From Mycolicibacterium lacusdiani (lineage in GTDB: Bacteria > Actinomycetota > Actinomycetes > Mycobacteriales > Mycobacteriaceae): a stretch of 64,000 bases of DNA. The notes under the pieces were generated by a model that saw nothing but the letters and a program-made list of their open reading frames with translations, did not search any database and had not been told where the DNA came from. The first letter of the stretch is position 1. The number at the start of each line of letters is the position of its first letter. Position numbers and translations under genes: made by a program. This document shows, in pieces, positions 49,276-56,917 of this stretch. The stretch spans positions 288,973-352,972 of the forward strand of contig NZ_JAKCFC010000004.1 in NCBI RefSeq assembly GCF_021916785.1, read 5' to 3'.

Positions 49276-50507
49276 CACAGGCGAATCCTCCTGCAGCGCC
49301 CAGCGCAGCCCAGTACGGGCTGCGCTGGGTGCTGGTGACGTTGTGCGTTACCGAGATCACCAGTTGGGGCGTGCTGTACTACGCCTTCACCGTCCTCTCG
49401 GAGCAGATCAGCACCGACACCGGCTGGTCGGCGCCCGCCGTGACCGCCGCGTTCTCCGCCGGGCTGGTGACCTCGGCTCTGGTGGGCATCCCGGTCGGGC
49501 GATGGCTGGACCGGGTGGGCCCGCGCTGGATCATGACCACCGGCTCCATCCTCGGTGTGCTCGCGGTGGTCGCGGTCGTCGCGGCGCCGAACTATGGCTG
49601 GTTCGTCGCAGCCTGGGTCCTGGCCGGCGTGGCGATGAGCGCGGTGTTCTATGCACCCGCCTTCGCGGCGCTGACCCGGTTCTTCGGCACCGACGCGGTG
49701 CGCGCACTGACGGTGCTCACCTTGGTAGCGGGTTTCGCCAGCACGGTGTTCGCGCCCATGACTGCGGCGTTGTCAGCTCAGATGAGCTGGCGCCAGACCT
49801 ATCTGGTGCTCGCCGTGGTCATGGCGGTGATCACGATCCCCGCGCACTTCTTCGGCTTGCGGCGCCCGTGGCCGCCGGTGGCCACCGCGCACCACCACGT
49901 CGAGGCGCCGGGGCGCACCGCGCGCAGCGCGCCGTTCCTCGCCCTGACAGCGGCGTTCGCGCTGGCCGGACTCGCGTCCTACGCGGTGATCGCCAACCTG
50001 GTACCGCTGATGAGTCAACGCGGCATCGGCACCGGTGCCGCCGCCGTGGCGCTCGGCTTGGGCGGCGCAGGGCAAGTGCTCGGCAGACTGGGCTACCAAA
50101 CGCTGGTGCGCCGCGTCGGCGTCGTTCCCCGCACGGTCGTCATCATGGCCGGCGTCGCTGCCACTACGGCGCTGCTCGGGGTGTTCACCACCTACGCCGC
50201 ATTGGTGGCGGCGGCGATCGGGGCGGGGGTGATGCGGGGCATCATGACGCTGTTGCAAGCCACCGCCGTCACCGAACGCTGGGGCTCCACCCATTACGGT
50301 CACCTCAGCGGCCTACTGTCGGCGCCAGTCATGATCGCGACCGCCATCGGCCCATTCGTTGGCGCGGCGCTGGCGAGCCTGCTCGGCGGGTATGCCGCGA
50401 TGTTCCTCGCGCTCGGCACGATTGCGGCGGCGGGGGCACTGCTGGCGGTGGCCAGCAAGCCGCGAATCTACGGTGTGGCGTCGGCGTCCAGGGCGTGCAG
50501 TAGTTGA
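49272..50507 (+). CDS. MFS transporter of the arsenic cluster
   Basis: Major facilitator protein, 411 aa, about 12 membrane segments, with VGIPVGRWLDRVGPRWIMTT as the loop 2-3 motif and a strongly hydrophobic C-terminal half. It overlaps the flavoprotein gene by ATGA and is convergent with arsC, overlapping it by 40 nt. Its partners suggest export of the flavoprotein product, perhaps a modified arsenical. The upstream part of its open frame lies inside the flavoprotein gene. Confidence 0.86.
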   Translation: MTQANPPAAPSAAQYGLRWVLVTLCVTEITSWGVLYYAFTVLSEQISTDTGWSAPAVTAAFSAGLVTSALVGIPVGRWLDRVGPRWIMTTGSILGVLAVVAVVAAPNYGWFVAAWVLAGVAMSAVFYAPAFAALTRFFGTDAVRALTVLTLVAGFASTVFAPMTAALSAQMSWRQTYLVLAVVMAVITIPAHFFGLRRPWPPVATAHHHVEAPGRTARSAPFLALTAAFALAGLASYAVIANLVPLMSQRGIGTGAAAVALGLGGAGQVLGRLGYQTLVRRVGVVPRTVVIMAGVAATTALLGVFTTYAALVAAAIGAGVMRGIMTLLQATAVTERWGSTHYGHLSGLLSAPVMIATAIGPFVGAALASLLGGYAAMFLALGTIAAAGALLAVASKPRIYGVASASRACSS

Positions 50508-50896
50508 CGGACGCGTTGATCGATGTCGTTGCGAATCATCCGCATTCGCTCGATGCCGTCGATCCCGCGCTCGGAGGGTTCGTCGGTGTCCCAGTTCTCC
50601 ACCCGCGTTCCGGGTAGCGCATCGAGCTGCGCTTCCCGGCCCAGGGTGACCACCAGATCGACGTCGCGAGCCAGTTCCAGATCGACCAGCTTGGGTTGCT
50701 CACCGGTGATGTCGACGCCCACCTCCAACAGCGCCTCGGCGGACAGAGAGTTGACCGAGCCACCGGGTTTGGTGCCGGCGGAATGCACGTTCACGGCGTC
50801 ACCGGCGACTTGGCGCATGAGCCCGGCGGCCATCTGTGACTTGCCGCCGTTCTTGACGCATACGAACAGCACCGAGGGTTTCGAGGAGTCGTTCAT
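50468..50896 (-). CDS. arsC: Arsenate reductase (low-MW phosphatase fold)
   Basis: ArsC of the low-molecular-weight phosphatase family, 142 aa. The P-loop is VLFVCVKNGGKSQMAAG with nucleophile Cys13; the usual Arg of CX5R is Lys19. The distal acid loop is RVENWDTDEPSERG. It reduces arsenate to arsenite for export by the ACR3 pump whose gene lies 2 nt upstream. No other cysteine pair is present in the protein, which points to an external thiol (mycothiol/mycoredoxin) as reductant. The last 40 nt overlap the convergent MFS gene. Confidence 0.9.
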   Translation of the reverse strand: MNDSSKPSVLFVCVKNGGKSQMAAGLMRQVAGDAVNVHSAGTKPGGSVNSLSAEALLEVGVDITGEQPKLVDLELARDVDLVVTLGREAQLDALPGTRVENWDTDEPSERGIDGIERMRMIRNDIDQRVRQLLHALDADATP

Positions 50897-50898
50897 GG

Positions 50899-52017
50899 TC
50901 AGGACTCCTTCGTCGTGGAAGGCCGGTCGGCGGCCGACGCTGGCGCAGAGGGGTGGTCGGCGAAGCGGCGGCGCAGCGCCAGTGAGACGTAGACGAGGGC
51001 CACCAGCACGGGCACCTCGATCAGTGGGCCGACCACCCCGGCCAGAGCTTGCCCGGACGTGGCGCCGTAGGTCGCGATCGCGACGGCGATGGCGAGTTCG
51101 AAGTTGTTGCCCGCAGCGGTGAACGCGAGCGTGGTGGTCCGCGGGTAGCCCAGGCCGATCGCGGCGCCCAAGAGGTAGCCGCCGCCCCACATGATTGCGA
51201 AGTAGACCAGGAGCGGCAGTGCGATTCTGGCGACGTCGAAGGGGTGGCCGGTGATCTGTTCGCCTTGCAGCGCGAAGAGGATCACGATGGTGAACAGCAG
51301 CCCGTAGAGCGCCCACGGACCGATCCGGGGCAGGAACTTCGATTCGTACCAGTCGCGGCCCTTGGCCTTCTCGCCGAGTCGGCGCGACAGATATCCCGCC
51401 AGCAGGGGGATGCCCAGGAAGATGAGCACCGATTTGGCGATCTGCCATGGCGAGGTGTCGATGGTGGTCTGCTCCAGGCCGAGCCAGCCGGGCAGGATCG
51501 ACAGGTAGAACCAGCCCAGGACGGCGAACATGATGACCTGGAAGATCGAGTTCAGCGCGACCAGCACGGCGGCGGCCTCGCGGTCTCCGCAGGCCAGGTC
51601 GTTCCAGATGATGACCATGGCGATACAGCGGGCCAGGCCCACGATGATCAGCCCGGTCCGGTACTCGGGCAGGTCGGGCAGCATCAGCCACGCCAGGGCG
51701 AACATCAACGCCGGCCCGAACACCCAGTTCAGCAACAGGGAACTCAGCAGGAGCTTGCGGTCGCCGGTCACGGTGTCGAGGCGGTCGTAGCGAACCTTGG
51801 CCAACACCGGATACATCATGATCAGCAGACCGAGGGCGATCGGCACCGAGATGCCATCGATCTGCACGCCGTCCAGCGCCGCGTTCATGCCCGGCACCCA
51901 TCGTCCGAGCAGCAGCCCGGCGGCCATCGCGACACCGATCCACACCGGCAGGAACCGGTCGAGGGTGGACAGCTTGCCAACCACCGGCGCTGAGGTGGTC
52001 GCCACGGTGCCGGTCAT
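50899..52017 (-). CDS. acr3: ACR3 family arsenite efflux permease
   Basis: Arsenite exporter of the ACR3/BASS type, 372 aa, ten predicted membrane segments. Conserved stretches are YDRLDTVTGDRKLLLSSLLL, LNWVFGPALMFALAWLMLPD and GLARCIAMVIIWNDLACGDR, with the functional Cys in ARCIAMV. The ATG at 52017 overlaps the upstream arsR stop (ATGA). Order arsR-acr3-arsC is a classic detox operon: the regulator senses As(III), ACR3 exports it, ArsC feeds it. Confidence 0.92.
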   Translation of the reverse strand: MTGTVATTSAPVVGKLSTLDRFLPVWIGVAMAAGLLLGRWVPGMNAALDGVQIDGISVPIALGLLIMMYPVLAKVRYDRLDTVTGDRKLLLSSLLLNWVFGPALMFALAWLMLPDLPEYRTGLIIVGLARCIAMVIIWNDLACGDREAAAVLVALNSIFQVIMFAVLGWFYLSILPGWLGLEQTTIDTSPWQIAKSVLIFLGIPLLAGYLSRRLGEKAKGRDWYESKFLPRIGPWALYGLLFTIVILFALQGEQITGHPFDVARIALPLLVYFAIMWGGGYLLGAAIGLGYPRTTTLAFTAAGNNFELAIAVAIATYGATSGQALAGVVGPLIEVPVLVALVYVSLALRRRFADHPSAPASAADRPSTTKES

Positions 52018-52388
52018 GCCGTCACCCCTGTCAGCACGGCGGTGTCGAGATACAGCAGCGCCGCGATTTCGCGCAACGCCTCTGGGACGACGGCGTAGTA
52101 GACCCACGACGCCCGGCGCTCAGAGGTCAACAGACCAGCGGCGCGCAGCACCTTGAGGTGATGCGACACCGTGGGCTGCGAGACGTCGATACCGCCGGAG
52201 ATGTCGCAGACGCACGCCTCGCCGCCGGAATGGCTGGCGATCGCGCTGAAGAGCCGCAACCGCACCGGGTCGGCCAGTGCCTTCAGCTTCGTGGCCATCT
52301 CGGTGGCGGCCAGTTCGGTCAATGGCTCGCGCAGCAGTGGCGGCGTGGCACAGCAGGCGTCCGCCTCCGCACCCCCGGAATTCGACAT
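52014..52388 (-). CDS. ArsR family metalloregulator
   Basis: Second ArsR repressor, 124 aa: GEACVCDISGGIDVSQ metal site, VSHHLKVLRAAGLLTSERRA recognition helix and ASWVYYAV wing. An N-terminal vicinal Cys pair, ADACCATPPLL, parallels the other ArsR here. It heads the acr3-arsC operon. Upstream, TCGAT-N10-ATCGA (about 52391-52410) with an included TTGACA is a candidate self-operator. Paralogous to the 47495 gene but clearly distinct. Confidence 0.9.
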   Translation of the reverse strand: MSNSGGAEADACCATPPLLREPLTELAATEMATKLKALADPVRLRLFSAIASHSGGEACVCDISGGIDVSQPTVSHHLKVLRAAGLLTSERRASWVYYAVVPEALREIAALLYLDTAVLTGVTA

Positions 52389-52478
52389 GCGTCGATATTG
52401 ACAGTGATCGAATCAGGGCGCAAACGAACGGCAGATGAACCAGTGCTGCTCGGTCTCGGCCTTCTGTTGACTGAACAC

Positions 52479-52500
52479 TTGACCCTCACGCAACGTGAGG
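52479..52500 (+). promoter_or_regulatory. MerR-type promoter/operator
   Basis: TTGACC (52479-52484) runs into a perfect palindrome CCTCACG-CAA-CGTGAGG (52484-52500) lying just upstream of the regulator gene. Dyads between -35 and -10 are the hallmark of MerR-family control, so the downstream gene probably regulates itself. Confidence 0.65.
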
Positions 52501-52510
52501 CAGCAGCCTG

Positions 52511-53296
52511 GTGGACGTGACGCAGGAGACGAAGGTGGACGAACTCACGGTGGGCGAGGTCGCGGACCGATTTGGCATCACGGTCCGGACGCTGCACCAC
52601 TATGACCAGATTGGCTTGCTGACCCCGAGTCGGCGTGCAGCCTCGGGTTATCGGCTCTATACGTCGGCAGACCTGACGCGCCTGTCCCAGATCATCGTCT
52701 ACCGCCGGCTGAAGATGTCGCTCGGCGAGATCGCCAGCCTGCTGGACGACGGCGACGAGGTCAGCCACCTGGTCCGCCAGCGCGAACGCGTCATGTCCCG
52801 GCTCGACGATATGAAGGGCCTCGTCGAGGCAATCGACAAGGCATTGGAGAAGGCAATGACGAACACACCCATTACCGACGACGACATGCGCGAACTCTTC
52901 GGCGACGGCTTCGACGACTACCAGGCCGAAGCTGAGCAGAAGTGGGGCGACACCGCTGAGTGGAAGGAATCGCAGCGCCGGAAGAAGGCCTACGGAAAGG
53001 AGGAATGGATCCAGATCAAGGCCGAGGGGGAGGCCGTCGAGAAGGCCCTGTCCGACGCCTTCCGCGCTGGGCTCCCGGCGGACTCCGAAGAAGCGATGAA
53101 CGCAGCCGAGCGACACCGACTCCACGTGAATCGCTGGTTCTACGACTGCCCGTCGGCCTTCCATCGCAATCTAGGAGACATGTACGTGAGCGACCCCAGG
53201 TACGTCGCCACATACGACGAGACATTCGGACTCCCCGGCCTGGCCGCCTACTGCCGCGAGGCGATCCACGCGAACGCCGATCGGACTGGCGACTGA
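52511..53296 (+). CDS. MerR family regulator with TipAS-like ligand domain
   Basis: MerR/TipAL-type regulator, 261 aa. N-terminal winged HTH (VGEVADRFGITVRTLHHYDQ, GLLTPSRRAASGYRLY), a linking coiled helix (LVRQRERVMSRLDDMKGLVE), then a TipAS antibiotic-recognition domain (ELFGDGFDDYQAEAEQKWGD, ERHRLHVNRWFYDCPSAFH). TipA proteins sense thiopeptides or other multidrug ligands. The start is GTG at 52511 or 52517; distance to the promoter dyad makes a very short leader or leaderless start likely. It ends in a small hairpin shared with the TetR gene. Confidence 0.88.
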   Translation: MDVTQETKVDELTVGEVADRFGITVRTLHHYDQIGLLTPSRRAASGYRLYTSADLTRLSQIIVYRRLKMSLGEIASLLDDGDEVSHLVRQRERVMSRLDDMKGLVEAIDKALEKAMTNTPITDDDMRELFGDGFDDYQAEAEQKWGDTAEWKESQRRKKAYGKEEWIQIKAEGEAVEKALSDAFRAGLPADSEEAMNAAERHRLHVNRWFYDCPSAFHRNLGDMYVSDPRYVATYDETFGLPGLAAYCREAIHANADRTGD

Positions 53297-53312
53297 CGGC
53301 ATCGCCGCCTAC

Positions 53313-53340
53313 GGGCTGCGCCCGGTCAAGGCCGCAGCCC
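53313..53340. terminator. Small hairpin between convergent regulators
   Basis: GGGCTGCG (53313-53320) and CGCAGCCC (53333-53340), 12-nt loop, between the MerR stop and the TetR 3' end (which it partly overlaps). Plausible terminator for the MerR gene. Confidence 0.5.
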
Positions 53341-53922
53341 CCTCAGCAGAACGTCGATCAAGCCTTCGAGGTGTTCGACCGTCTCCTCGAAAGTCCTGAC
53401 CTGACTGACGATGCGATACAGCGTGGCGCCGATGAGTGCCTCCGCCGCGGCGTTGAGATCGGCGTCGTGCCGAACCTCGCGGGCGGCTGCCGCGTTGCGA
53501 AGCCGCGCCAGCAGGGCGTCGTGGTGTGGGCGCGAGAGTTGGTCGTACAGCGCCTCGCCATCGCTTGGGTCGTCGGCGGTGGCGACGACGAGGGCGCGGC
53601 TCAGTGCAACGTTGTGCTCCGAGGCGAGGTAGGCGGCTTGCCTGCGGAGCCACGTATGCAGGTCGGCCTCCAGGTCGCCGGTATCGGGCAAGTCGAACGA
53701 CCAGCCCTGCCCATAGGCATCCATCACGGCCTCCGCGACCAACGGCGCCTTCGACGGCCAGCGGCGATACAGGCTTTGCTTGCCCACGCCGGCTCGTGCA
53801 GCGACGCGGTCCATCGAGACTTCGGCGTAGCCGCCAGTGACCAAGACTTCTCGGACGGCGTCGAGGATGGCGGCGTGCGTGGCCTGGCTGCGGGGACGCC
53901 CGCGCCGCGGCACTTCTTCCAT
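53326..53922 (-). CDS. TetR family transcriptional regulator
   Basis: TetR-type regulator, 198 aa: MDRVAARAGVGKQSLYRRWP HTH and a TetR_C-like domain with LHTWLRRQAAYLASEHNVAL. It is divergent from the dihydrodipicolinate-reductase-like gene, 69 nt away, and probably regulates it. Start ATG MEEVPRRGRPRSQATHAAIL has the common basic N-terminus. Confidence 0.88.
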   Translation of the reverse strand: MEEVPRRGRPRSQATHAAILDAVREVLVTGGYAEVSMDRVAARAGVGKQSLYRRWPSKAPLVAEAVMDAYGQGWSFDLPDTGDLEADLHTWLRRQAAYLASEHNVALSRALVVATADDPSDGEALYDQLSRPHHDALLARLRNAAAAREVRHDADLNAAAEALIGATLYRIVSQVRTFEETVEHLEGLIDVLLRGLRP

Positions 53923-53991
53923 ACGGGCAGCTTAGGTTGTACATTCCGCATAACGAGACAAACCGTCTAGTAAAGGTGAGGCGAGGGCGGC

Positions 53992-55035
53992 ATGGACAAG
54001 TTGCGTGTCATTCAGTGGACCACTGGGAAAGTCGGCAAGCTCAGTTTGCGCGGCATCATCGACGATCCGCGGCTCGAACTGGTCGGTGTCTACGCCTACT
54101 CGGAGGAGAAGGCAGGAACGGACGCAGGACCGCTGTGCGGCCGACCCGACACCGGCGTGCTCGCGACGACCGACATCGACGCGCTCATCGCCTTGGACGC
54201 CGATACCGTCTTGTACACCCCGTTCATGGCCGACCTCGACCACGTCGTTCGGCTCCTCGAGAGCGGACTGGACGTGATCAGCACCAATCTCTTCCTCAAT
54301 GTCGGTGGCATTGCGGGTGAGTCGAAGGACAAGCTGGCGGCGGCGTGCGAACAGGGCGGCAGTTCGCTCTACATCACCGGCATCAACCCTGGATGGATCA
54401 ACACCATGGTCACGGCGATGACCGCCGTCTGCCGCGACGTGCAGAAGGTGACGATCGTCGAGTCGGCAGACGTCTCCGTCTACGAGTCAGCCGAGACGTG
54501 GCAGGCGTTGGGTGTCGGTCTGCCCGAGGTGACACCGGAAGTGGCGGACCTGGCGAAGTTCGGCTTCACCACGTTCGCCGATTCCGTGCAACGCATGGCA
54601 GTGGCCCTGGGATTCGAGATCGATGACATGGAGTTCGTCGTCGACCATCAGACCGCCTCGGAGACTGTCGATCTGGGTTGGCTCACCATCGAGAAGGACA
54701 CCATTGCCGCCATCCGCGGCGGCTGGAATGCCATGGTGAAGGGCAAGACCGTCATCGAATCACGGGTGGCGTGGTATCTCACGCCGAAGCTGAATGGTGA
54801 CTGGGTCTTCGACGACGATCACTACAAGATCGCCATACAGGGTGAACCCGAGGTGCACACGCGCATTCGCTTCGTCCCGCCCAAGCACTGGGGCAATCAC
54901 GAGTGGGACACCATGACCGCCATGCCGGCGGTCAACGCAGCCCTCAACGTCGCCGCAGCCCCCGCCGGCATCCTGGGCCTCGGCGACGTAGGACTGCCGT
55001 GCGCGCCCGTGGGGGTCTGGTTCGACAAAGGCTAG
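53992..55035 (+). CDS. DapB-N-domain NAD(P)-dependent oxidoreductase
   Basis: Rossmann-fold oxidoreductase, 347 aa, with a dihydrodipicolinate-reductase-like N-terminal domain (RVIQWTTGKVGKLSLRGIID). It is longer than true DapB and lacks its catalytic region. Mycobacterial relatives are annotated as 2,4-diaminopentanoate-dehydrogenase-like or unknown NAD(P)H enzymes. Typical later stretches are GINPGWINTMVTAMTAVCRD and ETWQALGVGLPEV. AGGTGAGG precedes the ATG. Divergent from a TetR gene, which may control it. Substrate unknown. Confidence 0.85.
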   Translation: MDKLRVIQWTTGKVGKLSLRGIIDDPRLELVGVYAYSEEKAGTDAGPLCGRPDTGVLATTDIDALIALDADTVLYTPFMADLDHVVRLLESGLDVISTNLFLNVGGIAGESKDKLAAACEQGGSSLYITGINPGWINTMVTAMTAVCRDVQKVTIVESADVSVYESAETWQALGVGLPEVTPEVADLAKFGFTTFADSVQRMAVALGFEIDDMEFVVDHQTASETVDLGWLTIEKDTIAAIRGGWNAMVKGKTVIESRVAWYLTPKLNGDWVFDDDHYKIAIQGEPEVHTRIRFVPPKHWGNHEWDTMTAMPAVNAALNVAAAPAGILGLGDVGLPCAPVGVWFDKG

Positions 55036-55056
55036 ACGACAGCCGGAACGCTTCGC

Positions 55057-55770
55057 CTACAACGCGAATGCGCGGGGCGGCCCTGCCAGGCTCGCCTTCG
55101 CCTCGACGCCCATCGGGTCCAAGATTTCGATCTCGCCGGCTTCGAGACCATCGAGCGCCAGCCGGACGAGATCTGCCGGGTCCATCACCGCGCCGTCCGG
55201 GAACTCGATGCCATGACGGTCGGCGAAGTCGAACAGGGTCTGCGTGCCGATCAGGCCGGGTACGAGCGCAGCCACCTGAGTTCCCTGGTGCGCCAGTTCG
55301 ACTCGTACTCCGTTGGTCAGGCCCCACTGCGCCGACTTCGCGGCCGCATAGGCCGTGTTCCCGTCGACGGTGTTCCACGCCGCCGCTGACAGCACGTTGA
55401 GGATGGCACCGCCGCCGTTGCGCGCAAGGATGGGCGCGAACGCCCGGATCATCGCGAGGGTGCCGTAGAAGTTCGAATCCATCGTCGACCGGATCCCGTT
55501 CATGTCTCCCGACACGAGGTTGCCACCCGCGGTGTCGGCGGCGTTGTTGATCAGCACGTCGACGTCGCCGGCCAGCTCGGCGATTGCGTCGACCGACGAC
55601 TGGTCGGTGATGTCGAGACGAGCCGCCTCCGCGCCGGGAACGTTCACCTGTTGGGGTCGACGTGCAGTGGCGTAGACCTTGGCTCCGCGTTCGAGCAATT
55701 GCGTGGCGAAGTGGTGGCCGATTCCCCGGTTCGATCCAGTCACCAGGGCGGTGGCGCCGTGCAGCTTCAT
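55057..55770 (-). CDS. SDR family oxidoreductase
   Basis: Short-chain dehydrogenase, 237 aa: cofactor motif TGSNRGIGHH, NNAAD, catalytic Tyr/Lys in YAAAKSAQWG. ATG at 55770 has GGAGG four bases upstream; the 11-codon extension is rejected. It is divergent from a TetR gene, with two TetR-type palindromes between them, so it is likely a repressor-controlled detoxification or modification enzyme. Substrate unknown. Confidence 0.88.
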   Translation of the reverse strand: MKLHGATALVTGSNRGIGHHFATQLLERGAKVYATARRPQQVNVPGAEAARLDITDQSSVDAIAELAGDVDVLINNAADTAGGNLVSGDMNGIRSTMDSNFYGTLAMIRAFAPILARNGGGAILNVLSAAAWNTVDGNTAYAAAKSAQWGLTNGVRVELAHQGTQVAALVPGLIGTQTLFDFADRHGIEFPDGAVMDPADLVRLALDGLEAGEIEILDPMGVEAKASLAGPPRAFAL

Positions 55771-55805
55771 CTGTCCTCCAGGAGGTTTCGAAAATCTCAC
55801 CAAAA

Positions 55806-55860
55806 TGACCAGTCGGTCATGTTGCTGCCACTAGGTTGGCATAACGTGACCAAGCGGTCA
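55806..55860. promoter_or_regulatory. Two tandem TetR-type operators
   Basis: TGACCAGTCGGTCA (55806-55819) and TGACCAAGCGGTCA (55847-55860), each with TGACC/GGTCA arms, 41 bp apart (about four helical turns). They lie between the divergent SDR and TetR genes and are the likely sites for autoregulation and SDR control. Confidence 0.8.
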
Positions 55861-55878
55861 ACTTGGTACCCTCGACCC

Positions 55879-56481
55879 GTGACCGCGACCGACCGACCCA
55901 TCCGCGCGGACGCGGCACGCAACCGCGCGTCGCTGTTGGCCGCAGCCGAGGCTGAGTTCGCCGACCGTGGCCCGTCCGCGTCGGTGGCAGACATCGCTCG
56001 CCGCGCCGGGGTGGCGAAGGGCACGGTGTTCCGACACTTCCCGACAAAGGAGGATCTGATCGCCTCCATCGTCACCGGACACATCGCCGTGCTCGCGGAG
56101 GCCGCCCGGCGGTTGGTCGACTCGGCGGACCCGGGTGCCGCGCTCCTGGAGTTCCTGACCATCGCCGCCGACCAACGCCAGCGGCACGATCTGACGTTCC
56201 TGCAGTCGGCCAGCGATGATGACCCCAGGGTGCTCGAGGTTCGCGATGCGCTGCACGCGAACCTCGAGACATTGGTCGATCGAGCGCGCACGTCGGGCGC
56301 CATCCGAGACGACATCACCGAGGCCGACGTGTTCTTGATGATGTGCGCACCGATTCACATCGTCGAAAACCTCTCCGCGCCAGCGCCATTGCTGTGGCAG
56401 CGGTACCTGGCCATCATCTTCGACGGGTTGCGCCCCGATGGCGCGCACCCTCTGCCGCAACCGGCGCCCGTCGCACCTTGA
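55879..56481 (+). CDS. TetR family transcriptional regulator
   Basis: TetR-type regulator, 200 aa, with HTH ASVADIARRAGVAKGTVFRH. GTG at 55879 is used, since the longer open frame upstream would cross its own operators; the family N-terminus RADAARNRASLLAAAEAEFA follows. The operator TGACC..GGTCA ends 18 nt before the start, which suggests a short leader. It should repress itself and the divergent SDR gene. Confidence 0.88.
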   Translation: MTATDRPIRADAARNRASLLAAAEAEFADRGPSASVADIARRAGVAKGTVFRHFPTKEDLIASIVTGHIAVLAEAARRLVDSADPGAALLEFLTIAADQRQRHDLTFLQSASDDDPRVLEVRDALHANLETLVDRARTSGAIRDDITEADVFLMMCAPIHIVENLSAPAPLLWQRYLAIIFDGLRPDGAHPLPQPAPVAP

Positions 56482-56499
56482 CGTGACGCTACGGGCCGT

Positions 56500-56830
56500 C
56501 TGTAGCGGAGCCGTTCACCGACGAGACCGCCGCCCAGGTCGACATCCCATCCACCATCTTGGAATGGTTCGCCGCTGAGGACGTGTGGGATGACCGAGGT
56601 CGTCGGGCGATGTTCGAGGCGCCCTTATCGCGACGGCTCGCGGAAGCCCAGGTGGCACGCCACGCCGCTGCGGGCTCGACCAACGCCGAGATCGCCCCGT
56701 CGACTGTTCGTCACGACGTCGACCGTGCAGCACCACCTCGGCAAGGTCTTCCGGAAACTGGGGCGTGACGTCACGCCCCCGACTCGCGGCTGCCCTCGCA
56801 CCGGGACCCGCGCGGCCCGGCGCTCACGCC
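56500..56830 (+). pseudogene. LuxR-family regulator remnant
   Basis: Frameshifted remnant of a LuxR/GerE DNA-binding region. One frame gives AEAQVARHAAAGSTNAEIA and another gives TTSTVQHHLGKVFRKLGRD, together matching the classic LuxR HTH; a third frame continues as TSRPRLAAALAPGP. Upstream codons (AEPFTDETAAQV, ILEWFAAEDVWDD) look like the end of a preceding domain, but no full gene remains. It lies between the TetR gene and the envelope-protein gene, with no product expected. Confidence 0.7.
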
Positions 56831-56917
56831 TCCCGGAGTAGACATCGCCGGTGTCAGTTCGTAGCCTTGCCCGGGACGTCGACAGCAGGGCCGGCATCGG
56901 TCCTCGAGCGAAGGATC

